Assembly (NCBI RefSeq): GCF_000425585.1
Contig: NZ_KE384400.1
Span: forward strand, 20,154 to 84,153
Direction: 5' to 3'
Length of the DNA stretch: 64,000 nucleotides
Source of the DNA: Terrimonas ferruginea DSM 30193
GTDB taxonomy: Bacteria; Bacteroidota; Bacteroidia; Chitinophagales; Chitinophagaceae
In this document: positions 1 to 8,514 of the stretch, in pieces
Numbering within the stretch: position 1 is the stretch's first letter
How the letters are laid out: the number at the start of each line of letters is the position of its first letter
Notes under the pieces: generated by a model
The model's input: only the letters and a program-made list of their open reading frames with translations
Told to the model about the DNA's origin: nothing
The model's database searches: none
Translations under genes and position numbers: made by a program

Positions 1-1
1 C

Positions 2-706
2 AGCACAGATCAGCCAACCATTACCGAACTGGAAAAATTAAAAGCGGAAGGCTGGACCGTGATCTCACAGATCAACCAGGGACTCAGTGCTGCACGTAAC
101 ACGGGCATCGCGCACGCCAAAGCGCCCTTCATACTCCCACTTGATTCCGATAACAAAATAAGAAATGCCTATCTCCGTGCTGCCGCTATTATGCAGCAGG
201 ATAACAAGATCGATGTGATCTATGGAGATGCCTGGTATTTTGGTTTGAAAGATGGCCGCTGGACCAACCTGCCGTGGAGCCTGCAACGCATCATGCTCAG
301 CAACCACATTGATGCCTGCGCGCTTATCCGTGCAAGTACCTTACGCGAAGCAGGCGGATACGATACCAGGCTGCGGTTGGGATACGAAGACTGGGATCTC
401 TGGCTCCGTTTATCTTTCCGCGGATGTGGTTTTTATTACCTGCCTGAGATCTGTTTTGATTACCGCGTGGTAAAGGGATCGATGGTACGCAGGCTTACCG
501 GTAAAAAGGAACGTTCCAACTCGGTACTCGAGCAGATGTACGAGTTGCATAAACCTTACATGGATCCCGCGGCAATAGAAGATTTTATTTTGAAACAATA
601 CCGGAAAAACCCGGTAAGCTACAGCTTCAAACTTTTTCTCAAGGCTTACCTTCCGGGAGTTTATGGCTATCTGTATAAAAAGAACCTGGTACGCAAATAC
701 TTTTAA
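2..706 (+). CDS. Family 2 glycosyltransferase, 5'-truncated by window edge
   Basis: The frame is open to the left edge, so the true start lies outside the window; 234 C-terminal residues are visible. A GTG at 59 is internal, because coding similarity continues upstream of it. The segment NQGLSAARNTG is the classic GT2 (GT-A fold) sugar-nucleotide binding stretch, LPLDSD carries the DxD metal-binding motif, and GYEDWDLWLRL matches the acceptor-side ED motif. It probably transfers a sugar from a nucleotide donor during cell-surface glycan assembly at the cytoplasmic face of the inner membrane. It lies 3 bp before a methyltransferase gene on the same strand, so they are probably co-transcribed. 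The sugar specificity cannot be read from the sequence. Confidence 0.9.
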   Translation, partial: STDQPTITELEKLKAEGWTVISQINQGLSAARNTGIAHAKAPFILPLDSDNKIRNAYLRAAAIMQQDNKIDVIYGDAWYFGLKDGRWTNLPWSLQRIMLSNHIDACALIRASTLREAGGYDTRLRLGYEDWDLWLRLSFRGCGFYYLPEICFDYRVVKGSMVRRLTGKKERSNSVLEQMYELHKPYMDPAAIEDFILKQYRKNPVSYSFKLFLKAYLPGVYGYLYKKNLVRKYF

Positions 707-709
707 TGA

Positions 710-1441
710 ATGAGTAAGAGTGAAGCCCGCACAGCGCAGTTAAAAAGACTGGATAAATATACTACCAATCTCAACGATCCTTATTACCTGCATTATAAGT
801 TCCTGTTTGCAGATATACAACAGGCTGTAACAACTTATGCCAATGGCAAGGTATTGGACATCGGTTGCGGCAACAAGCCTTACCGGGATATGTTCCAGGG
901 TCGCAGCGAATCCTATACCGGCTGCGATATTGTACAGTCTTCTGCCAATGAAGTGGATATTATCTGTCCCTGTACAGATATACCCGTAGAAGACAACAGC
1001 ATGGATACGGTTTTCAGTACGCAGGTAATGGAACACGTAGCGGAACACGGCAAGCTGTTGTCAGAAGCATTCCGCATACTCAAACCCGGTGGCCATATCA
1101 TTCTTACTGCCCCTATGTATTGGGAACATCACGAAGTGCCGTACGACTTTTTCCGCTTCACACGTTACGGCATGGAGCACCTGTTTCGCACAGCAGGTTT
1201 CGAGATCGTTGAAATAAAAGCCAATGGAGGAAAATGGGCGCTTACAGGGCAGGCATTACTGAACAATCTCCGTTCGACTTTGTACAGGCCGAACAAATCT
1301 TTCAGACGCCGGTTCTTTAAGGGAGTATTTGTGCTGTTTCGTGTTAAATGGCTGATCAACCTGTTCTTCGGCTTCCTCGAAAAAACGGACAAGGACGAAC
1401 AAACCACGCTCAACTTTCTGGTTGTGGCTCGCAAACCCTGA
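710..1441 (+). CDS. Class I SAM-dependent methyltransferase (Methyltransf_11-like)
   Basis: This 243-aa protein has motif I VLDIGCGNKPY at residues 48-58 for S-adenosylmethionine binding. The later ILKPGGH and EHHEVPYDFFRFT segments are typical of methyltransferases in O-antigen and capsule clusters. There is no signal peptide, so it acts in the cytoplasm. The ATG follows the glycosyltransferase stop by 3 bp, which suggests translational coupling and a shared glycan pathway. It converges on the leftward glycosyltransferase that ends at 1449. The methyl acceptor is unknown; a sugar or a glycan terminus is the likeliest guess. Confidence 0.85.
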   Translation: MSKSEARTAQLKRLDKYTTNLNDPYYLHYKFLFADIQQAVTTYANGKVLDIGCGNKPYRDMFQGRSESYTGCDIVQSSANEVDIICPCTDIPVEDNSMDTVFSTQVMEHVAEHGKLLSEAFRILKPGGHIILTAPMYWEHHEVPYDFFRFTRYGMEHLFRTAGFEIVEIKANGGKWALTGQALLNNLRSTLYRPNKSFRRRFFKGVFVLFRVKWLINLFFGFLEKTDKDEQTTLNFLVVARKP

Positions 1442-1448
1442 TGGTTGT

Positions 1449-2291
1449 TCAGTCGAGAAACCTCCTTGCTAAAAGATTATAGGTCGTGTCTTCGCTTTTT
1501 ATTTTCTCCGGCGTCAGATGTTGCAGGTATTGATCCCATGAGTGCGATTCCCAAAGGTGATGTACATACGCTTTGCTGAAATACCGTTTCTTTTTGAACA
1601 GGTAGGTCATGCCCAACCGGTTGTATACGGGATAATGAAATGCATAAGGACCCGCGATCGTCAGTAAGCCGGGATTTTCATCTGCCAGTCGTTGCGGCAG
1701 AAATACCGAATGTTCTCCCCAATATTGGTCACGGCCTTTGGAACGGAAACTATGATAACTGTCGAGCCAGCGGTTAACGAATTCGCTGTCCGGTTCGCTC
1801 AGCATAACGGCATTACAAAGCCCTTCCACTTTTGCGCCGGTAAAAGCTTCTGCATTCATCCGGCGGAGACCGGTGAGGATACGCAGCAGATGATGATCAT
1901 AAAAAACGTACTTGGGTTTGAATTGCTGACCGATCACAAAAGAAGCATTCAGAAAGGGAGACAGAGGCCGTACGCAAATCGTGTCGAGATCAAGATAAAT
2001 GCCGCCATGCTTTTGCAGCATCTGCAACCGCACCACATCACTCTGATGGGCCACATGGTAAAGACGATTGCCGAAAATGGATTGCGGCGCTTCGATCTGG
2101 TTAAGCGTGAGAAAAGGTTTGATCTTGTTCCACCACTCGCCTTTCGGCTCGTATTGGTAATGAAAAAAAACAGTCTTGGGCTGGTTGACATCAATGGCGG
2201 AACGGATGGCGAGATAATGCACCAATGAAAAAGGTTTGCCGCCAAAGTCCGGCGACATGCCGAATATAAAATGAAAAATTCCTGGGATCAT
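1449..2291 (-). CDS. GT32-like glycosyltransferase (DXD sugar-binding family)
   Basis: This 280-aa protein begins with PGIFHFIFG, as in the Gly_transf_sug family (yeast Och1-like and capsular polysaccharide synthesis proteins). Residues HGGIYLDLDT at about 95-104 contain the metal-binding DxD (101-103), and AVMLSEPDSEF further on matches the conserved C-terminal part. It likely adds a hexose to a surface glycan. Its ATG overlaps the stop of the upstream fkbM-like gene by 4 bp, a tight translational coupling. It forms a leftward three-gene unit with the two genes ending at 2288 and 3129. Confidence 0.82.
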   Translation of the reverse strand: MIPGIFHFIFGMSPDFGGKPFSLVHYLAIRSAIDVNQPKTVFFHYQYEPKGEWWNKIKPFLTLNQIEAPQSIFGNRLYHVAHQSDVVRLQMLQKHGGIYLDLDTICVRPLSPFLNASFVIGQQFKPKYVFYDHHLLRILTGLRRMNAEAFTGAKVEGLCNAVMLSEPDSEFVNRWLDSYHSFRSKGRDQYWGEHSVFLPQRLADENPGLLTIAGPYAFHYPVYNRLGMTYLFKKKRYFSKAYVHHLWESHSWDQYLQHLTPEKIKSEDTTYNLLARRFLD

Positions 2292-3121
2292 GCTACCGGT
2301 TCAAATAAATAATCGATTTCCAATACTCTCGTAATGCGGTATCCGAGTTCCGTCATTAACGGAATAATCTCTTCGTTGAGCATTTTCTTTTCCATGCATT
2401 CGATCTGAATGACGGGCCTGAAACGTGTGATCACCTGCCTGGCGCCTTTGATCACTTTGGGTTCAAATCCCTGTACATCCATTTTGATAAAATCAAGTCG
2501 CTCCAGTTGGGGCAACAGCAGCGCATCCAGCGTCACTACTTCAAAACTTCCGCTGCTGTCTTCTTTCAAAAACAAACCGCCATAGTTCACCTGTTTCTTC
2601 TTTCCGGAAATAACAATATCATCCTGGAAGTCGGCGCTTGCCCGGGAAGGCTGGTCACCCAAAGCATATTTATACGGCACGATCACGTCCTGTGCATTGT
2701 TCAAGGTTACATTTTCCTGTAACAAAGCATATATTTTTTCCTGCGGCTCAAAAGAATAAACCCTGGATGCTCCGCATATCCGCGCATAGTATACGGCGTG
2801 ATTGCCGATATTGGAACCGGCATCGATCACTACACCACCGGCAGGAATCTTATCGCGCAAAGCTTCCAGATCGTGAATATCGAAAAAAGTATTGCGGCTG
2901 AGTATCGTGAAAGAAATGAAATCACGCGGGTCGGGCACTTTTATTAAGATGTCTTTCCCTTCATACTTAAACCGGACGATCTGGCTTTGGTGATCAAAAC
3001 CGGGATTTTTCAACGCCTGCTTTACTTTTTGTTCAAACTTGGATTCCTCAATGCGGTCTTCGAGCGCTTTTTTCAGCGGACGAAGGCTGCGGGCAAGTGA
3101 GGTGACTATTTTTTGCAACAT
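2288..3121 (-). CDS. FkbM family methyltransferase
   Basis: This 277-aa protein has a SAM-binding motif, VVIDAGSNIGNHAVY, at about residues 97-111, and the FkbM signature FIKMDVQGFEPKVIKGA near residue 215. FkbM-type enzymes O-methylate sugars or polyketide-like acceptors; in bacterial surface-glycan loci they usually methylate a sugar. The first 50 residues are basic and helical, without a signal peptide. It overlaps the next gene by 4 bp and starts 7 bp after the stop of the previous one, so all three are probably one transcript. Confidence 0.85.
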   Translation of the reverse strand: MLQKIVTSLARSLRPLKKALEDRIEESKFEQKVKQALKNPGFDHQSQIVRFKYEGKDILIKVPDPRDFISFTILSRNTFFDIHDLEALRDKIPAGGVVIDAGSNIGNHAVYYARICGASRVYSFEPQEKIYALLQENVTLNNAQDVIVPYKYALGDQPSRASADFQDDIVISGKKKQVNYGGLFLKEDSSGSFEVVTLDALLLPQLERLDFIKMDVQGFEPKVIKGARQVITRFRPVIQIECMEKKMLNEEIIPLMTELGYRITRVLEIDYLFEPVA

Positions 3122-3128
3122 AAATTTT

Positions 3129-4007
3129 CTATAAAATGATTTTCCGCGGATGGCCTTCTTTACGGTACAGGAAATAACGTGCCGGCTCGTAGTGCGCCTT
3201 CAGGTTACCCGGCTCCATAAAATGATCGTTGAGGCAATCGTTGCGCACGAAGAAAGCATTTACACCGGCAAGGCTGCACCCTACAAGACTATAGTCTTTC
3301 GATGTTGCCAGCCTGTTGAGTGCCGCCAATGAAGCGCCGAAATAGCTGCTGCCGTCCCATGTCTGGTCGGCGGCATAAGGCACTACAAAATCCACGCTCG
3401 GCGGAAAGATGGCATTGTATTCCATACAAACAACACGTGGGCGGAATGCTTCGATCGCCTGCCATACATAATAATCATTGCGGTCGATATCTATGGAAAG
3501 CAGATCTGGCTCGGCCGGCACACCTGCCTCTGTAAAGAGCGATTGAATATTTTCGGCAGTAATGAAGCGGTTGAGCAAGGTGAGCGCACCATTTTTCAAC
3601 ACATCGCTGAAACTGTGGCGGATAGTAGCGGCGCTTTGCTCATTTCCTTCAATCCACAAACCTTTCCAACCTTTGAATAGCAATAACGAGGAGTTACACT
3701 CGATCCCTGTTTCCACGCCAAACTCCACGAAATAGCGGTTGGTGTCACCTATGCGGTTAAAAATTTCCTCCAGAATTCCGTCTTCACCATATTGGGAAAA
3801 TGCCTGGTATTCAAAACGGGTGAGTTTGCGGGGATCAGTGTATTTCGGATCCTCACGCAACTGACGTGCAATATAATCTTCTATCAGAACAGATCTTACC
3901 ACCGTGTCACTGCTGGAAAATTCCCTGTTCAGTATTTTTTCAATTTTTTGCTTGATGGCCATTCCGGCTTTTTTAGGGTCCCAAAAATAGGACAAATAGC
4001 CTTGCAT
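3129..4007 (-). CDS. FkbM-like (degenerate methyltransferase fold) protein
   Basis: This 292-aa protein contains SQYGEDGILEEIFNRIG followed by RYFVEFGVETGIECNSSLL, a pattern of FkbM-like proteins in which VEFG replaces the usual DxGxNxG loop. DLLSIDIDRNDYYVWQAIEAF corresponds to the second conserved block. It is presumably a SAM-dependent methyltransferase or a catalytically altered relative acting on a surface glycan. The start is uncertain: an internal ATG 15 codons in (MAIKQ) is also possible. It is the first gene of the leftward trio. Confidence 0.68.
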   Translation of the reverse strand: MQGYLSYFWDPKKAGMAIKQKIEKILNREFSSSDTVVRSVLIEDYIARQLREDPKYTDPRKLTRFEYQAFSQYGEDGILEEIFNRIGDTNRYFVEFGVETGIECNSSLLLFKGWKGLWIEGNEQSAATIRHSFSDVLKNGALTLLNRFITAENIQSLFTEAGVPAEPDLLSIDIDRNDYYVWQAIEAFRPRVVCMEYNAIFPPSVDFVVPYAADQTWDGSSYFGASLAALNRLATSKDYSLVGCSLAGVNAFFVRNDCLNDHFMEPGNLKAHYEPARYFLYRKEGHPRKIIL

Positions 4008-4117
4008 TCAGACAGGATATCAAATGTGTATGAAAGTGGCTACAGCAGCAGATTCCCGGGATTTACGTAGCTTCGCGAGCAAGCCTTTTTACAGCATCAA
4101 CCGAGCCAACCACCATC

Positions 4118-7100
4118 ATGCAACGATCCAGTCGCCTGTTTGTCGTACTTTTTTGCCTCAGCTTTTTTGTGCCGTTGTCACCCAAAGCGCAATATGCGGA
4201 CATGGGTACAGGCGTACTTCGTAACCAGATCTGGTGGATTGACTGGGCCGGATTTACCATGACAGAGGGCGCCACCCGGCAGTTCAGAACCGATGATGGC
4301 CTTGATGTAAGTATTCGTTTTACGGCATTGACTAATCCTGTTGTAGTGCCCAATGTGATGAATACCTGGTCGGGATCGGTGCTTCACCTGCTTTACAACT
4401 TCAGCAATCCGGCCATATACCCGGCATTGATGAAATACAATCACACCGGACCTATTATTAACAGTGAATGGACCATGGAAATCACCGTTACACGCAACGG
4501 GCTTCCGGAGCCCTTTACGCTGGTGGCTGCCGATGCCGAAGCCAGTACGGTGAATGAAGTGACCATCTTCACGACCAACGGCTCTCCATGGACCACGCTT
4601 GAATTTTTCCGCAACTCCACACAGACGTCCAATCCGCTGAGCGGTTGTGGTACGCAAGTAGTACGTTCCAGTAATACACATAGCGGCCTGCCGCAGAACG
4701 GTCAAAACCCTATCCTGGCAACGCTATCTTCCGCAGGAGGTCAGCTCTCGGTTAAAACAAAAATGGAAAACACGGTAAATGGGGGAATGGCCGTGGCATA
4801 CGGTATTTTTTCCGCAGTTGACCGTGGTGATCTGCCTGCATCATATGGCTTCGCACAACACCGTATTTCCTACAATGCGGTTAACGGATGTAATTTCATG
4901 CCACCCTTTCCCGCCATTATGCCCGGAAATAAGTTGTATATGGGCGCCGTACCGCCGGATGCCGATAATGTGCAGACAGCCGACGATAACACGGTTGGCA
5001 TGGACGAAGAAGCCGTCGGCACCTTTCCCGTTTACGATGGAAGCGGAAGCTATTCGATCACTATCCCATTGAATAATACGACAGGCGGCACCGCGTATCT
5101 TACCGGATGGCTGGACGCCGACCTGAGCGGCAACTTCACGGCAAACGAAGCCGCGACTGCCGTGGTGGCCGCCAACAGTACTTCGGCCACCCTTACCTGG
5201 ACGGGATTACCCGTACTCATTCCGGATGGCGCCGTTACCCGGTTTGCCTTCAGGTTCCGGCTAACTACCAACCAGGCCGAAAGTCTTTTACCCACCGGCT
5301 CCACCGTGGATGGAGAAGTAGAAGATTACCTTATCACACGCAGAGAATTTACCGGAAGCGACTGTACATTGAGTGAAACAGACTTTGGCTTCAGCCAAAG
5401 CTTATGCAATCCGCTGGAAATACAATTCAACAGTTATACCGCAGGCAGCGCCACCTGGGATTTTGGCGATGCAACGACAGGCTCGGGCACCAGTCCCACA
5501 CACCAATTTGCCGATTACGGCACCTACAGTGTAACGCTGGAAATCCGTCCGTCACCAAGCTGTGTTTTGCGTGCACAAAAAAATATCACGGTTGACATTA
5601 CCCGCGACAGCGTGATCGTGACTAACGACACCGTCTTTTGTGTAAACACGACCGGTCAACTGAATGCATTAGAGGCGCTGGATTATTGTTGGTTTCCGGC
5701 GACCGGTCTTTCCGCGACCAATATTGCCAACCCTGTGGCCAGCGCCCCGGCCACTGCCACGACTTACTTCCTGCACGCACGCGTAAAAGGTAATAACCTG
5801 ATCCGAAACGGTGATTTCGAACAAGGCAATACTGACTTCTATTCGCAATATAATTATGTTACACCCAATACCAGTGAGGGGCAATACTATGTGTCATCGA
5901 ATCCGCGCAACTGGAATCCGGGATTATCGAATTGTACAGATCATACAACCGGATCGGGCAACATGTTACTGGTAAACGGCTCACCGGCATTGAACCAGGT
6001 TGTATGGCAACAAACAGTAACAATTACGCCCAACACCAATTATGCTTTTTCAACCTGGATACAATCGCTCTCCGCTGCGAATCCTGCGCAACTGCGTTTT
6101 TCCATTAACGGGCAGATCGTGAGTAACCTGATTGCCGCCGGCACGTTATGTTCATGGAAACAATTTTTCGTAAGCTGGAACTCCGGCGCTAATACATCGG
6201 CTATTATTTCTATCGTCAACCAGAATACGATCGCTGCGGGAAATGATTTCGCTTTGGATGACATCAGCTTTGCGCCCGTGCGTATTATCCGCGATTCGAT
6301 CGTCATTGATACGGAGACCCCATCTGTCACTGCTACCGGCAATGGTACAATTTGTAAAAATGAAAGGACACAGCTTTCGGCAAGCGGCGCTTCCACTTAT
6401 TTGTGGTCGCCGGCAACAGGACTCGACGATGCCACTATTGCCAACCCTGTAGCAGCGCCCTCAAGCACGACCGTATATTCCGTTATCGGCACAACTGCAC
6501 GAGGCTGCACTGCCACTGATCAGCTAAGCGTGAATGTATTGACACCACCAGCCATAACTATAACAGCGGATACCACGATCTGTAAAAACACCGCGGTTCA
6601 ATTGCATGCAAGCGGAGGTGTCACTTATCAATGGACACCGGCGGCCTCATTGACCAATGCACTGTCGCCAGATCCGGTGGCGAGCCCCGGACAACAACCG
6701 ACACGTTATATAGTGGAAGTAACGGATGCCAATAACTGCAAAAACAAAGACTCGGTAGACGTGAGCATCCGGCCTGACCCTGTATTTGCCATCACAACCC
6801 CATCGGTCATTTGCCAGAAAGACACCATATTGCTGACTGCCAGCGGCGGTCATCTATACCAATGGCTACCCGCACATACACTGCAACATTCAGACGAGGC
6901 TATTACCAAAGCTTTTCCCTTGACGACCACTCATTATACCGTCAACATAACTGATACGGTCTGTCATGAATCGGCCATGTTATCTACCGTTATTGCCGTA
7001 AACAACCTTCCTTCCTTACGACTTGAAAAAAGCAATGATATTGACTGCATACGGGGATCAAGTCAGTTGACTGCAGCAGGCGCCTTTACCTATTCCTGGA

Positions 7101-7519
7101 CACCGGTCAATAGTTTAAGCAATCCTTCATCCGCAAATCCCATTGCCACACCTTTATTATCCACCATGTATGTGGTAAAAGCTACTGATAGAAACAACTG
7201 TTCTGCCTACGATTCCATCAAGGTTGATATACGCACGGACGTGGAGGGCATGTACCTGATGCCCACCGCTTTCACGCCCAATGGCGACGGCCTTAATGAT
7301 TGCTATGGTATAAAATGGTGGGGATTGATTGGCAGCCTGGATTTTTCCGTTTACAATCGTTGGGGAGAGAAGGTCTTTCAAACCAGTCATCCCAATGGTT
7401 GCTGGGACGGACGATTCAAAGGTCAACTACAGGCAGGCGGTGTTTATGTATACCAGATCCGCGCGCAAACGTTGTGCGGTACGATTGTCCGGAAAGGAAC
7501 TTTTGTGCTGATACGTTGA
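4118..7519 (+). CDS. Large secreted T9SS cargo with GEVEDY, PKD, Ig-like repeats and CHU_C-type C-terminus
   Basis: This 1133-aa protein starts with a Sec signal peptide (RLFVVLFCLSFFVPLSPKAQ). A GEVEDYLI motif lies near residue 400 and a PKD-like domain (TWDFGDATTGSGTSP) near 445-490. A run of Ig-like repeats follows, each with a xxWxPATGL...NPVA core. The protein ends with the gliding-motility-associated C-terminal domain (FTPNGDGLND...VYNRWGEKVF...GVYVYQI), a type B signal for the type IX secretion system. It is probably exported and held at or released from the cell surface as an adhesin-like protein. No catalytic domain was recognised in the N-terminal third. Confidence 0.88.
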   Translation: MQRSSRLFVVLFCLSFFVPLSPKAQYADMGTGVLRNQIWWIDWAGFTMTEGATRQFRTDDGLDVSIRFTALTNPVVVPNVMNTWSGSVLHLLYNFSNPAIYPALMKYNHTGPIINSEWTMEITVTRNGLPEPFTLVAADAEASTVNEVTIFTTNGSPWTTLEFFRNSTQTSNPLSGCGTQVVRSSNTHSGLPQNGQNPILATLSSAGGQLSVKTKMENTVNGGMAVAYGIFSAVDRGDLPASYGFAQHRISYNAVNGCNFMPPFPAIMPGNKLYMGAVPPDADNVQTADDNTVGMDEEAVGTFPVYDGSGSYSITIPLNNTTGGTAYLTGWLDADLSGNFTANEAATAVVAANSTSATLTWTGLPVLIPDGAVTRFAFRFRLTTNQAESLLPTGSTVDGEVEDYLITRREFTGSDCTLSETDFGFSQSLCNPLEIQFNSYTAGSATWDFGDATTGSGTSPTHQFADYGTYSVTLEIRPSPSCVLRAQKNITVDITRDSVIVTNDTVFCVNTTGQLNALEALDYCWFPATGLSATNIANPVASAPATATTYFLHARVKGNNLIRNGDFEQGNTDFYSQYNYVTPNTSEGQYYVSSNPRNWNPGLSNCTDHTTGSGNMLLVNGSPALNQVVWQQTVTITPNTNYAFSTWIQSLSAANPAQLRFSINGQIVSNLIAAGTLCSWKQFFVSWNSGANTSAIISIVNQNTIAAGNDFALDDISFAPVRIIRDSIVIDTETPSVTATGNGTICKNERTQLSASGASTYLWSPATGLDDATIANPVAAPSSTTVYSVIGTTARGCTATDQLSVNVLTPPAITITADTTICKNTAVQLHASGGVTYQWTPAASLTNALSPDPVASPGQQPTRYIVEVTDANNCKNKDSVDVSIRPDPVFAITTPSVICQKDTILLTASGGHLYQWLPAHTLQHSDEAITKAFPLTTTHYTVNITDTVCHESAMLSTVIAVNNLPSLRLEKSNDIDCIRGSSQLTAAGAFTYSWTPVNSLSNPSSANPIATPLLSTMYVVKATDRNNCSAYDSIKVDIRTDVEGMYLMPTAFTPNGDGLNDCYGIKWWGLIGSLDFSVYNRWGEKVFQTSHPNGCWDGRFKGQLQAGGVYVYQIRAQTLCGTIVRKGTFVLIR

Positions 7520-7522
7520 GAA

Positions 7523-7557
7523 GTGAATGGTCAATGGTGAATAGTGAATGGTGAGTA
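7523..7557. repeat. Heptad tandem repeat, GTGAATG family (5 units)
   Basis: Five consecutive 7-bp units of the form GTGAATG/GTCAATG/GTGAATA follow directly after the stop of the large T9SS gene. It belongs to the family of period-7 intergenic repeats seen throughout the window. Confidence 0.85.
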
Positions 7558-7623
7558 CAGACCGCCCTTCTGGAGCCTCAGGGGCCACCATGTATTTACT
7601 TCACACAGCAGTTTTACCTTCTC

Positions 7624-7651
7624 TTTTGAATTTTGACTTTTGAATTTTGAA
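7624..7651. repeat. Heptad tandem repeat, TTTTGAA family (4 units)
   Basis: The units TTTTGAA, TTTTGAC, TTTTGAA, TTTTGAA have an exact 7-bp period and end 5 bp from the mqnA stop codon. The same sequence family recurs at 27189 and 56638. Confidence 0.85.
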
Positions 7652-7656
7652 TTTTT

Positions 7657-8424
7657 CTACGCTTCCACCGGCTGCTCGTTGTCTTTTTTCAGGTAAGAAA
7701 GAAAAAGTTCCAACCCTTTGCGTTTGCGTTCGTCGAGCTGGTAGCTGAGGTTAAGCGTATAATATTTGCGCAGGTCATAGACCGGAAACGGGTTGGCAGC
7801 AACAATCTCGTCGATGCGCGGGATGCCCGCCGCATTCGCTTCATTGAAACGTTGCACAAAAGATGCCGGCAAAGATTTCGTACTTACCCACGCCGCAAAT
7901 ACAAACGGCAGCCCTGTGATCGCGCGCCATTCTGCACCCAGGTCGTAAATATAAGTGGAAATAAGCCGCTGCTCAAGCGCGCGGTCGCCGATCACCAATC
8001 CCGCCGTAGTGCCTTTTATTTCTTCGCGGTAGGATTCATCTTCCGCCTGAATGATTTCAGGAAAAATGCCCCAGGATTCGCGCATCAGCCATTGCAACAG
8101 CGCAACGGATGAGCGGCTTTGATAATCGAGGTACACGCGGGTGATTTCATTGAGCGGCACTTCGCTGAACAAACAAACAGAGGCCACTTCGCCTTCGGTG
8201 CCGATGCAGTAGTCGCCGATGATATGATATTCGCCCAGTTGAGGGATCACCGCCACCGGCACGAGCCCCAGATCGATCTCGCCGGTTTTGAGCTTATCGG
8301 CCAGCCTGGCCGGAATATCTTCAATCAGTTCGATGTCGTTTGACAAAGCCGTATGTTGCAATCCGTAGATCAACGGACGGGTATTGCGATAACTGACAAT
8401 ACCTACTTTTATCTTCTTGTCCAA
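7657..8424 (-). CDS. mqnA: Menaquinone biosynthesis protein MqnA-like (chorismate dehydratase)
   Basis: VGIVSYRNTRPLIYGL at residues 6-21 matches the MqnA/MqnD family, and the 255-aa length fits. MqnA dehydrates chorismate to 3-[(1-carboxyvinyl)oxy]benzoate, the first step of the futalosine route to menaquinone, in the cytoplasm. The start is inferred as TTG at 8424, giving MDKKIKVG. The frame stays open for another 282 codons upstream, but that part is antisense to purB and has no family similarity. A TATCTTTG promoter box lies 20 bp upstream. It is divergent from purB. MqnD is the nearest alternative, but the N-terminal motif fits MqnA better. Confidence 0.82.
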   Translation of the reverse strand: MDKKIKVGIVSYRNTRPLIYGLQHTALSNDIELIEDIPARLADKLKTGEIDLGLVPVAVIPQLGEYHIIGDYCIGTEGEVASVCLFSEVPLNEITRVYLDYQSRSSVALLQWLMRESWGIFPEIIQAEDESYREEIKGTTAGLVIGDRALEQRLISTYIYDLGAEWRAITGLPFVFAAWVSTKSLPASFVQRFNEANAAGIPRIDEIVAANPFPVYDLRKYYTLNLSYQLDERKRKGLELFLSYLKKDNEQPVEA

Positions 8425-8430
8425 TTCTGT

Positions 8431-8438
8431 TATTTTTG
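8431..8438 (+). promoter_or_regulatory. Candidate -7 box TATTTTTG for purB
   Basis: This matches the Bacteroidota -7 consensus TAnnTTTG. It lies 76 bp upstream of the inferred purB start and back-to-back with the mqnA box. No good TTTG -33 element is seen at 19 bp, so confidence is modest. Confidence 0.4.
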
Positions 8439-8443
8439 CGCTG

Positions 8444-8451
8444 CAAAGATA
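8444..8451 (-). promoter_or_regulatory. Candidate -7 box TATCTTTG for mqnA
   Basis: This is an exact TAnnTTTG match on the minus strand, 19 bp before the inferred TTG start of mqnA. It would give a 5' leader of about 15 nt. The -33 region is a poor match. Confidence 0.5.
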
Positions 8452-8514
8452 AGACAAACCGGAAGCAGGACAGTTCTCCCCGCTTCTGTCGTTAACACAA
8501 CTAAAATCAAGACC

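Noticed and set aside
59..61. GTG as a start of the first glycosyltransferase
   Set aside because: The frame continues upstream with coding sequence (EKLKAEGWTV) typical of GT2; the gene is cut by the window edge.
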